A stretch of 64,000 bases of DNA, taken from positions 1-64,000 of the forward strand of contig WBMZ01003479.1 in NCBI GenBank assembly GCA_013400975.1, given 5' to 3'. This DNA is from Atrichornis clamosus (lineage: Eukaryota; Chordata; Aves; Passeriformes; Menuridae). The position numbers and the translations under genes were made by a program. A model generated the notes under the pieces. It worked only from the letters and a program-made list of their open reading frames with translations. It was not told the origin of the DNA and did no database searches. Positions 30,401-42,400 of this stretch are shown one piece after another (the stretch's first letter is position 1; the number at the start of each line of letters is the position of its first letter).

Positions 30401-33400
30401 ATGTTTTGAGACAATTCTTGCATAGAAATTTTAAGTCTGTCAGTTTTCATTGTTTATTTATTCCTGTCAGCATCTGTGTTTAATACTTTATTCCATTTTT
30501 TGACAAAATAGCCATACTTTGTACTTTTACTGGGCACTCTGCTATTGTCTTGATGTGAAATATGGGACCCCATTGTGATAAATTTATTTTAACATGATAG
30601 TGCAGTACAGACAATGTCATTTTCCCCTGTACTGGCACTGGTGAGGCCATACCCTGAATCCTGTGTTCGGTTTTGGGCCCCCCACCACGAGAAAGATATT
30701 GAGGTGCTGGAGTGTGTCCAGAGAAGGGCAGTGAAGCTGGTTAAGGGTCTGGAGCTGCTGAAGTCTTATGAGGAGTGGTGAGGGAGCTGGGGTTGTTAAG
30801 CCTGGAGAAAAGGAGGCTCAGCAGGGACCTGATTGCTCTCTACAGCCGCCTGAAAGAAGGCTGGAGCCAGGTGGGGATTGGTCTCTTTCACACAAGAGAA
30901 AATGGCCTGTACCAGTGAACGTTTAGATTGGATATCAGGAAAAATGTCTTCACTGAAAGGGTGGTCAAGCATTGGACTAGGTTACCCAGGGAAATCGAGT
31001 CACCATCCCTGGAAGTGTTCAAAAAAATTGTCAATGTGGCACTTCAGGACATGGTTTAGGATTAATTTGGTAGTGTCAGATTAAGGGACCCAGAGATCTT
31101 AAAAGTCTTTTGCAACCTTAACAATTCTATGATCCTATAAATGTAAAGAGTATGCCTATATTTTTGGGGTTTTTAATACATTAAATTAATTCAGCATTCT
31201 GGAAATAAAATGTAATTCTGTAAACACACTTTGCAAATGTATGTGGATTGCAAAAATTTAGTTTTGTCTCTGAAAGTGGTAAAATTCTCTTTTGTGCTTA
31301 GCTTTTGGGGTTCCTGCTCAAAAGTGCTGTCTTCTTTAATAACAGACTATTTTCTTTATTATCAGATGCGTATCAAAAGGTTATATTTGTTACCTTCTGT
31401 TGGAATTTACTTAAGCCTCCATAAATATTGATGGGGTTTATCATCATCAGGTATAATGTTAAGATTTAAATGCATTGCCTATGGGAAAAACATTTGTGGG
31501 ATAATTTTTGGTTTTCTTTTCAGAACTGTCGTTTATATCCCTTCTTTTAATGGCTTGCCATATAAGACATAAAACCAGTTCAATTTGGGTTTTAGTCCAC
31601 AAGGTATTGACGAGAGATCTTGTATGGCAGAAAAGGATCTGAAGGGGCACACACTTTCTGTTTTAGCACCAAGTACTTCAGCATGGACACTTAAAAAGAA
31701 GGAAAAAAAAAATCCTTTCCCATTACGTTTTTTATCCAGCAGAAGCAGCAGAATGATTGCTTTTGTTTTCTAAGGTCATGGGGAAATGTTTTTTGCCACT
31801 CATTTCACTGCTTCTCTTGGTATTTTTTTAGTGTTGGTTTAGCTGTGGAAGGAGTAAGAAGAAAGTTTCCCTGCATCTCTGTGGATGTGAACTGTGTAGC
31901 TCTCTGCAGGGAACTAAGTGTGTACATTTGCTTTTCAGTATTGGATTAAACATACTTTTGTGCTATGCAAATTTTGGTGTAATGGTGTCTAATGTAAGAA
32001 TTTTATTGCATTAGCACCTAGAGGTTGAGGTGAGGGTTACTGTCTTGAATTTGCAGCTTGGACATGTCATTTATGACATGACTCTTTGGCCTTTGACACT
32101 ATTAATGAAAATGTGTCTACTTACTACGGAAGAGTAAACTGGAAGTAATAGCTCTAGCGATGGCTTGTTCTGGCCAGCATGAGATGACTTGCAGGTGAGA
32201 CTAGATTGAGTTATTGTGTATGATGCTCTTGTGTAGAGAGCCAGGAGACAGGCCCGCCTGCTGCATATTGGTCATGCGGTAGCAAATTGGTTTTGCAAAG
32301 GTTGTGGTCACTTGTGAGGAGACTTGACCATTAGACTCCATGTTCTGGGTGGTGGTCTGACCTTGGTAGTGTACAAGTCTTAAAGTCTCCCCTCATGTTT
32401 TCAAAATTAGCCAAAATAATTTTTTTATTTCAGGCAAAAATATTTGCCAATGATCGGTTGTACCTGAAAAAAGCTACATTTCTTCTTTGATAAGGTGACC
32501 AGTTCATATATTTTTCCCTCCAGATAAAGTGAATAAAGGGTGCGTAAGACTTCAGCAGAATGAGTGAATCAATGGTACTTAGTGAATATCTAGTTCAGGT
32601 GCAGGAGAGGGTTAATTCAAGGATGAAGGTGGCTAAAGAAAACCACTGTCTGTATTTGATGATTTTTTGAAAAAAATCCAACCCCCCTCAAAACAACAAC
32701 AAAACTAAAGAAAAAATTAGAGCAAGAGATACTAACAATAAGGAAGTTTTCCCAACGACTGAACTGACACTTGACTTTGCATTGTTTTCAGTAGTGACCT
32801 TGGCACCAAAAACTTTGGAATTTTCTGATGAGAAGTTACGGAGTGTTGTCAGTATGTGAGAATTGAGAAAGTGCATCTGTAGAAAACATGTATTTGGGGC
32901 ATGTTATTAAATATAGGGAAAAAACCCAGTAAGACCATGCATGTGAAGCTAATAATAAGCTCCTAGGAAACAGCAGAAAATTCTTATTTTCACATAATGA
33001 TTAGTTAAAGAGAAATGCAAATAAGAGCTGAAGATGTTTTGGGGAAGATACTTTACTAAGAATGAGGTGCAATTAAGGCATTGCACAAAGACCTTCCTGC
33101 TGAGATATTGTTTGAAATATTGCATGCACTTCTGGCTATGTATTCAAGAAACATTGATTTAAGATGGTTGAAATCCAGTGAAGGGAATACTATGGTAATA
33201 AAGAGCCTCTTAAGAAAAGACAGAAATACTTCAATATCAGGATGAGAACTATGGCTTAGACTGGCTATAACAAATGTAGGAAATGCAAAAAAAACTCTTG
33301 CATCTTGTAGTGAGCTGCTGGAGCAGTCTCCTTAGCAAAACAGTAGAATAGGGTCAGAATGGAGGTCTGTTTTCATGGTGAGCCTTCATCCAGTCCTGGA

Positions 33401-36400
33401 AGGATCATAGGAGATGCCTGCTTGTAGAAGGTCTGGATTTCAGGATTGAACATCATGACTTAAAGGTTTCTTCTCATCTTGTATTAAATGTGCTGAAACG
33501 TTAACTAAAAGACTGAACATAACCATGAAGTATCTCTCAGTGTAATAATAATTTGTGACTGCCATGGACGTGAAAACATGTATGTCTGTTCCATAACTTC
33601 TAGTCGTAAAGTTTCACATTCTGTTCAGGTGTGTATTTCATGATGCTAGCTCGGATGTTGAGCCAGTTCCAATAGACTTCTGAGAATCCGGCTTCACTAA
33701 TCAAAGTGTACCCACCTGGGTTTGGTAATTACTTAGTATTCTCATTCTTGTGGATGAAGTGATGTAGTACGTATACATTTTGAATTTTTAATAAATGTGA
33801 AAAATATATCGTAAAATGGTATGTCTTGGAGCATTTTCCAAGTTGTGTTAATCCCTTGATGACAGTGAAGAGGTGAAATACCACTTTTAATAAAGAACAC
33901 TGTTTAATGCTATTTTAAATAGTTTGGGGATTTAAAACTCTCTGTAAGTAAATTGCTTAGATGTCTTCTGTGAGATTCCACCTTCAATTATTAACAGTAT
34001 GGGGTTATGTAATTGAAAATGAAAAGTTGTTACTGTGAAGACTTCTTATGGGCATGTGTATGAGCAAGGAATATTTTCAGTCAAGTTCTTAACAGTGAAA
34101 AGAATTTGTTTACTTTCTTGATGTATTTTATCTAATATAATGGTGGGAGCACTGCTACATTCTTATCAGTCAGCATATTTAAATTAGTAACTCAGTTCTT
34201 AGCACAGTAAATGAATGATAATATTTTCTTTCTAAGTGTTAAAATTTGCACTGACAGTAAAAAAAGTCTTTATCTTTCAGATAGCAGAAATGGGATAATC
34301 TGCCAAATGCAGAAATTTAGGATTTTATGAAATTATTTTGGACATGATAAGAATTTGGTGACCTATATTTGTCTTTTGCATTGTTCAGATGATTGTTGCA
34401 TGCAAGATTTCTTTGATATTCTAGCTTCTGATTCTTTCCCCTTTCTTTTATTATTCTAGCTAATATACAGGTAGCTACAATACACTTAATTTCAGTTTTC
34501 AGGGCTTTTTTACCTTACCCATTTGTGTTCCCCCAGCATACAGATAGCGAGGGTGATTGTTGTATTCATTACGTGGAAATGACTGTTCTTGAAACACGTG
34601 AAAGGAGAAATTGTCCTTTAATCAAGCTGTACCAATAAAAGAGAAATCATCCTACAGGAACTGAAAAACAGTAAATAAAAAGCACACATTCCCCCCCCCC
34701 CCCCAAAAAATCAGTTATTTCACAAGTGAAAAGACTGATTAACTGAATGAGTTTTCTGTTAACCTGCTATGTCTGACATTAAAAAGTTTGTAGATCCTTT
34801 GTAATTTTACAATTTTATTGTTGTGTGTGTTTTATTTGTGTGTTTTGTTCTTTGCAGTTGCCCTGTGGTCACCGATGTAAAGAGATTTGCCATTCAGGTA
34901 GTTGTCCTCTGAACTGCAGCCAGAAGGTGAAACTCCGATGTCTCTGTAAGAGATTGAAAAAGGTAACATTCTAAGTTGCAGTTTTTGAAGGATGTATATT
35001 CTTTTTATGTTCCTAGGCTTGTATGGATGGGTTGGGTGGGTGGGGCAGATTAGAGTAGGGTCAGTTACTATAGTACAGCTATAACAATTCGCATCGGCTG
35101 CAGATCTAGGCTGCTATATCAGAAGATTCACTGGAGAATATAAACTCTTGTTAATTCTAAAATATGTTAGCTGCCTGACTTATAATAGCTTTCTCTTCAA
35201 GCACACTTAAATTTTTGTAGTTTTGTGGGTAGAATACTCAGATAACCTGGAGTGATTTGAGAATAAAAATTACATTTTTATGATGATATTGGGAAAGTTT
35301 ACATAAGGTGGAATTAGCACAGATGTTGTGAAACCCGAACCAAGATAATCAGTTAAGGTTCCCTGCAAACCTAAAAGCAAGTACAGGTGTCAGCATCCTT
35401 AGCTTCTAACAAAGATAAGGATGAAGTAGTATAACAAGTTTACTATGGTTATGAACTATTATGAGGGGAACAACAGAAAATGTTGTGAAATCTTGACAAA
35501 TAATAATGTCTTAATGAAAAAACCCACAATCTGTCTTAATTACAAGGTGCTTAAATTATTTTTCTGAACCCAGTTAACTTCTGAGCCTTCAAAGCAGGTT
35601 GCTGTTTCCCAGAGTTCTTAGCTTCTCCAAGATACATCTTGTGCGTCCAAAAGTCTTGCAGGTGGGGTGCCCAGCAGGAGAAAAGATAACATATACAGAA
35701 CAAGGGCTTAAAATAGATCAGTCTCAGCTTACAGATAACCACTTTAAAAAGAAATTTCTCCAATATTAGGAGAAGAAGAGAAACTACGAGTGAGAATTAC
35801 TTAATTTTTTCCCCTGCATGGCCAGACCTTGCCCTGTAATCTGAACCAGTTAAGAGAATGTATCTGAAATTACCGAGACTCTGAATGCGAACTCTTTCCG
35901 ACAGAGGTTCAGAAGGTTATCTTACTTGTCTAAGGCAAACAAGTGAGACAAGAGGAGAAAAATTAAACTGGACTACTGATTTATTGTTCCTGTCAGCTTA
36001 GCTTATTAGAAAGAAGGAAAAGTGAAAAGGACAATTTAATACATAATTACAGGTTCAAGTAACATTCTGTCATTAGCTTTATTTTATGTGTAACACCAAT
36101 GTTTTACTAAATAAGAAAGTTTTATTATTTTCATAAAGAAGTTGACATAACTGAAATCTTATATATGGAAATGATTATAACAAACAAATTATACTTAACA
36201 GGAAGTACAGTGCAGCAAGATACAAGAAGGCCAGGTTTCACTGGAATGCGATGCATTATGCAAGGAAATGAAGCGGAAAGCATATGAGGTAATGTATCCA
36301 TTGTAGCTGTAATTTATTCTCAGAGCTTCAAGAAAAGTAGAAGAAATGAACACAATTACTTTTCAAGGCAGTATCTGCAGAAATGCAGCATAAGTGGATG

Positions 36401-39400
36401 TGCTGATAGTAGCTATTTTTTCAGACTGGAATTTGTGAGCGTTGTTAACTCAGAAAATACTGTTTTAAAACAGTATTATGTTATTTCCTTTTTTTTTTCT
36501 TTAAATTGATTGGAACGGATTCTTTCCTCTTTCACTGAGAACAAGTGATGATCAGTGATGATAAAATAGTCATTAGTGCTGTAAGATTGGAGTCAGGCTG
36601 CTTCACAGGTCGTTGTAAGATCTCTCTTTTCAACAAAAGTTTTGCAACCATCAGATGCTCGACTTGTCCAGTGTGAAGTATAATCCTGCCACACTGTATT
36701 AGTTATCCTATACTGGAAGAACAGAGAGTTTTCAGCAATTGTAGAATGCTTCTTAGCCTGCTGTAAACATAACTTCTCCCTAGTTCAGCTGTTTTATGAA
36801 GTAAAGAATTTGCTGTGTGCTCTCACACAGAGGCAGAATATCAGCTTTGCTCTTATAAACCTTTTATAAAAACATAAACAAAAAGAATTGATGCATAAAT
36901 TACTTGGGTTTTATCGGGTAAGTATTAATGTGATAAAGGTACAACCCAAAAATTCAGTGAGTAAAGCTGTCTTTTGTCAGCTTCTGCTCAGATTTTCAGG
37001 ATTGATCGACAAGTTCTAACAAGTGTCACACAGACCAAATCCTGCAACTTTGCAAGCAGGTCGAATGCTAAAACTCTTGGGATATGCCTTTAGAAAATCC
37101 CAACCGTAACAAACAGTTCCAGTAAGAATGTGAAGATGAGTTCCTAGGTTATGCAGTCCTTCACTACAGCAAGGTGAATTCACAGTAGACTGCATGAGCT
37201 GAGAAGCAGTAGCATGTCTCAGTGTGGTGCACTGTCAGTGCTGTTTTACTTCAGCAGATACTACTGCCAATTTCTCGCCCCGATGTTGTATCCACAGAAG
37301 GAATGGCCTAATGCAATGAGCAAATGGCTGCAAGTTTCTACTATCAGCAATGCCACAGACATGCTGTTTGGCGTAATCTGGCTATGTGTATCTTCCTCAC
37401 AGAACAATGTGTCTTGTTTTGAGGTTTTTATATAAAGTTATAAAGTTCTATTTAAATTCTTACTAGGCACCTTTTTGTAGCCTGTACTGAGTTACTATGC
37501 AAATAAGATACTAAAATGGTCTCCTACTGTAGGCACTTCACGAAAGTAGTTTATTTATGTCTATTAGTGCTTAATGTGTCCAGACTGGAAGAAAAATCTG
37601 TTAAAAACTGCAGACGTTTACAAAGATAAATTAGCTTGCACATTTGCAAAACAGCCAAAACCAAAGTGCATTTACCTCTTAAAAAAACTCCTAATAAAAC
37701 TTTTCTTGTTTAACACCTAGTGAGTAAGCACTTTCGAGGATTGAATGTGTCTTTTACTGTGCATTTTATTAAAGAAGTAGTTCTGGAAATGTTTTTCCAT
37801 GCTGCAGTTATAATGGTTAAGGTTCCCTCTACCTGTGTACATTATACCTATGTATCTTACAGAAATATGACCTCACCAGGATAAGGAGAAGGTTTTCCGT
37901 TGCTCTCTTCCACATTTGCAGGTCACTTTTTCCTTTGTAGCTGAAGTTTTGCTATTAGATGGCAGTGATAAACGAGTGGATTTATTGTGTAGTTTTTTAC
38001 ACACCAGACCTTCAGATTTCAGGTGTGCGTGGCTGAAAAGGTCTTTTTACACATATTTCTAAAGAGATTCTGCATTTGTCTCTAGATTGATGAAATTCTC
38101 AATAATGCTTTTATTTGATGCAAGGTTTAGCAATTTAAAAATTTGTCTGAAAACTTGCAAATAGGACTATGCTATTGACCCTGCCCTCAGTGCATGATGT
38201 TTGAGCTACAGTGTGCTAAAGCATGGTCTATTGTGCTTTCTCCTTAGTCATCAAAAGCTCTTGAATTGGAAGTTATTTGTAACAAATTCTACCTGTGCAA
38301 ACAGTATTTAGTAAACTACTTTCATTGTTGGTATGCAAATCATCCAGTTATTAGGATCAAGATTGTTTTTCATTTCAAGTTATTAATAGGTTTTTACATC
38401 TTCTGTAAGGTAGAGTGATTAAGTGACTGCGATTCTAAAGGCTCAAAAAACGTGTACAAGAAGAGAGATACATAAACTTCCTCCATATACTCTTTCTGTT
38501 AGTACTGTTATTTAGTGATCACTGACTGTGGGAATTTAAGAGGGTGAGATGGTGTTTTTCTGTCTAATGGCCTTTGCTGGATTTACTTCCTATTAGCATG
38601 CCTGGTTGTTTTTCAGTTGACATTAACTTTTGGCTTCTATAAATGTCCTGTAGCACTGAAATTCTAGATTTAGCCAAACACTCTGTGGGAGTAGAATACT
38701 TTCCTCTGTTGTGATCCAACCTCCTGGTAAATTCATTTTATGCCTTTGCATTATGAAAAAGTAATTATTGATGTTTTATCCCTATTTGGCATCTGCACGC
38801 TCTTCAGGATTTGGTGTCCTGTTAGTCACCTGATGAATCCTAGTTATGCATCTCTTCAGATGGAAGCCACTCCATCCTGCTGTCTTTTGTATATGTTCAG
38901 GCTTCACATTCATTTATTTTTGTAGGACCAAAACTGAATGCAGGAGCTAAGATCCAAGTGCATGGTGTGTTTACATATTGACAATTTTTTTCTACACCAT
39001 TTTTTTCTTAATATTTTCTAGCATTTAATTTACTTTCTTGAACACAAGATATTTCTATAGAATTATCAATTGTAACTCCCATGACAACTTCTCATATGAA
39101 TTTCTGATGGTGGAGCTCACATGATGAAAAGTTTGCATACTTTTGCTGAGAACCAGTCTATAGGAGTAATTATGACTCTGTAAGAAAATAGGTTTAGCTG
39201 CTGTGTTTACAACAGTTGCTTATCACTTTGTATGTCTGGACAGATAAAAGAAGCAGAAGCCAAAGCTGCTCTTGAAGAAGAGAAGCGAAGACAACAGGTA
39301 CTAACCTTTCTTCTTCCTCATCCACATCCTCCTCACCTTGTTCTTGTTAGTAAATAATTTAATTTACATGCAATTAAAGATACATAGTTTGTAATATGAT

Positions 39401-42400
39401 ATGCACAGTCATTCCTGTCAACTGTTACCGTACTCTATGTGCTGTAAATTCTTTACAATGGTTAAAAGGCCCTGTTTTCCCAAACAATTTTCATAATTTT
39501 ATGCAAAATGGTATCCTTGTGTTGCTGGAACTTAGTATAATGTAGTTTATTTTTAAAATACTAAGTACTGTTTATTTTATTCAAATACTTTATACAACAT
39601 GAACTCCACAGAATGCTGAATAGCCTCTGCAGAGATTTAAATATTGGGTGAAGCTCCCTTTCTTCCTCCCATCATGAAAGAACAAGGAGAACTAGATGAG
39701 TCTTTGTCCTTCAGGGTCTCTGAATGGGGGGTTAATGTGTATTTACTGTAATTGCTCTTGGTGGTGAGGCTGTGTGGTCGGCATTGTAATCCACAAAGCT
39801 GCTGTGCCAGCTCCTGGAGGTGCTGACACTGATCATACTCAGGCAAACACCATAAGCTCTGTTGGTGGTGATGGATAGGTCTGCACACCTCTCAGCCAGT
39901 TCAGGCATGTGTGCCTGTGCCTGAGTGAGCATTTGACACCGAATCTCCAAGTCCAATGTGTGCTTTTTCACTCCTCTTTCTCAATTATCAAAGCATTTAT
40001 ATATTTAGGTTGCACTTGTGCTTTCACCTGCATGTCACACTCTATTTTATCACAGAACACTGGTTTGCTCCCTGATCGAAAGGGGGGCAAGGGAGGCTTA
40101 CAGATCCTCTTGTGCCATTTTCCCAGTCTCACTAGGATAGTTTCTCTGTGGTTCACAACTTCTGTTTTGCATACTTTGTTAAGTTCTCTAAGCAATTAAT
40201 GAAGGTGAGGTGTTATATCTACCAACCAGTGCTCTAGCAAGGCCTGCTTCTGTTTTTCAGAGGTGAGCCTGTCTTCTCATCATGCAAGAAAAGCATGGTT
40301 ATGCACCTATAGTCAGGGATCAGACGCAGTTTTGTGATTATCATGCAATGTTTATTGCAGCATTCATATCTCAGCTGTCTGCAGTATTGAGCAGAATATA
40401 CCCCTCATATCACTCATAGACAGTTCATCTAATTCTTTTTGTTCTCTAAGCTGACCCCTGGCACATAGGTCAGGAAGCGTAGCTTCTGTACAGATGTGTG
40501 AAACATATTGTTGGGCAGAGGAAGTCTGTTGGTTCTGCCAACTGAGTACTGAAGTGTGCTAATAGGCATTTAAACATGTAAAGAACACACATACAGTTCT
40601 AGAGCTAGAAATTCAAAGTTGCTGGTGCTTGTCGTGCACTGTGTTTTCATGCATTCCAGAAGGCATCCCACCCACTTACTAATGATTTCTGCTCAAAATC
40701 TCTTAACTTACGGTACCTCTAGTAAAGTCTGGGTAACAAGGCTTCTCAGAAACAGTAGCAGGTTCACTCCACCGACACAGTGTGCAACATCATTTTGACT
40801 GGATTCTTCAGCAGTGATTGTTTCTCTCTGCAGTGACACCACCATTGCTTTCTACTTGTACATTCTCTGAAGTCTCATGGTTTCAGCCTAACTGTAGTAA
40901 CCTTTTGCAATATATGGCAACTGCTCCTGTGTATGTATTTTGTGATGGATGCAACCTCAGGGATAGAAAACTTCACCTATACATAATCAAGCCTATTAAA
41001 AGTTTAATTGACTGGCTACTTATATTACACATTAGGAAACAGTAGGACAGCAACAGTTAAAAAAAAGGACAAAGCCAATTTAAAAAAAAAAGGACAAAAC
41101 CTATTAAAAAAAAGAGGACAGCAATAATTAATAAATAAGCTCTGGAATTGCATACAAGTGCTAACCTCAACTACTGCAGCCTTTTTATCTAACATTGGTT
41201 CCCATCCAGTTTTAACTTACTGTCTGCCATCTGTTGATGGAAATTGGAAGACATCATTATTGTAGAGTGTTGGGTCACATAAAGAGTATATTTTTGAGTA
41301 TACTCTCTTCTAACAAAAGTTTGCGTCTTGTACCACCTTCATCTCACTTTTATAAAGACTGTTCGTCTGTTAGTCACAGTTTCTTAAACCTACTTTGATT
41401 AATACTTCATTAAAATTTTTATATACAAATCAGTTAATGCTCTGGTAAGTCTGTGCATTTATATTTTGTTATTTGCTATATTTGGTAGCAACTTTTGCTA
41501 ATACCATTTACAGATGGAATCACTTGTTTCTTAGTGGAAAAGAGACAGCTTGGTTAAGCTTCTCATAATGGCCCTAGCAGCCAAACTTTTCTTCTACTTC
41601 TAATTCAGAGGCACTCTGTGAGTCCAGGGTTTTCACAATTGCTAGAGGTGGAAAAAAAGATCAGAGCTTTGATTATATAACAACTCAGACCAAGCTCTCT
41701 CTGTGTCCCACTCCATTGTAAAACGTTTGGTTTAATTTTCAAACTAATTGTTTAGAGTTTCAATACTGAAAGTTAGTGTCTTGAACCTGAAGCCTAATTT
41801 ATTGGGCTGTATGAACTTTTTGTTTCTTCTTGTAGAAAGAAAAACTTCTAACAGATCCTTAGAAATTACAAAAGTCAAGCATGCCCCTCCCCCATAAATA
41901 AAAATATATCCTCACTTTCAGAAAATACACATTGTGACTGTATAGTCACTGTTATTTGCATTCATTTAGCTACATTTTCCCATGGGAATGCTACTCCTGT
42001 CAGTGCAGGAAGAATATAGCGAATAACACATGAAAGAACAAAATCCAGTGCCTGAACGATATGAAACTAGACATTATTTGGCATCATACTGATTCAAGTA
42101 TACAATTCAAATAAATACATTTTGTTTTACTTTTGATGTGTCCATATACAAAGAAGTTAGGCTCTTTAAATAAAAACCCTAAGCTTGTCTAGCTTGAAAA
42201 GTTAAGGTAGTTTGAATTTTGGGCATAACCATTACTCAGAGATCATTGAGGTGACACTTCAGAAACATTCATAGTTACATAAAATCTGTAGGTGGCTTTT
42301 CAAGGATAGTGGTGGCTTCTCTCTTGTATTCTCTTTTCATTCTGTGTTTTGGGGTTTTTATGATGTATTTATTTTTAGGCAAGTTTTTATAGAGTTCACT

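Larger units (their letters stand above)
27477..34857 (+). other. NFXL1 intron 18 (longest intron)
   Basis: 7381 bp. It contains a CR1 fragment at about 30625-31139, a weakly repeat-like block at about 33050-33480, and a poly-C/poly-A tract at 34691-34710. The block 28504-28914 is open on the plus strand but starts without ATG, is pyrimidine-rich and shows no known domain. Confidence 0.78.
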
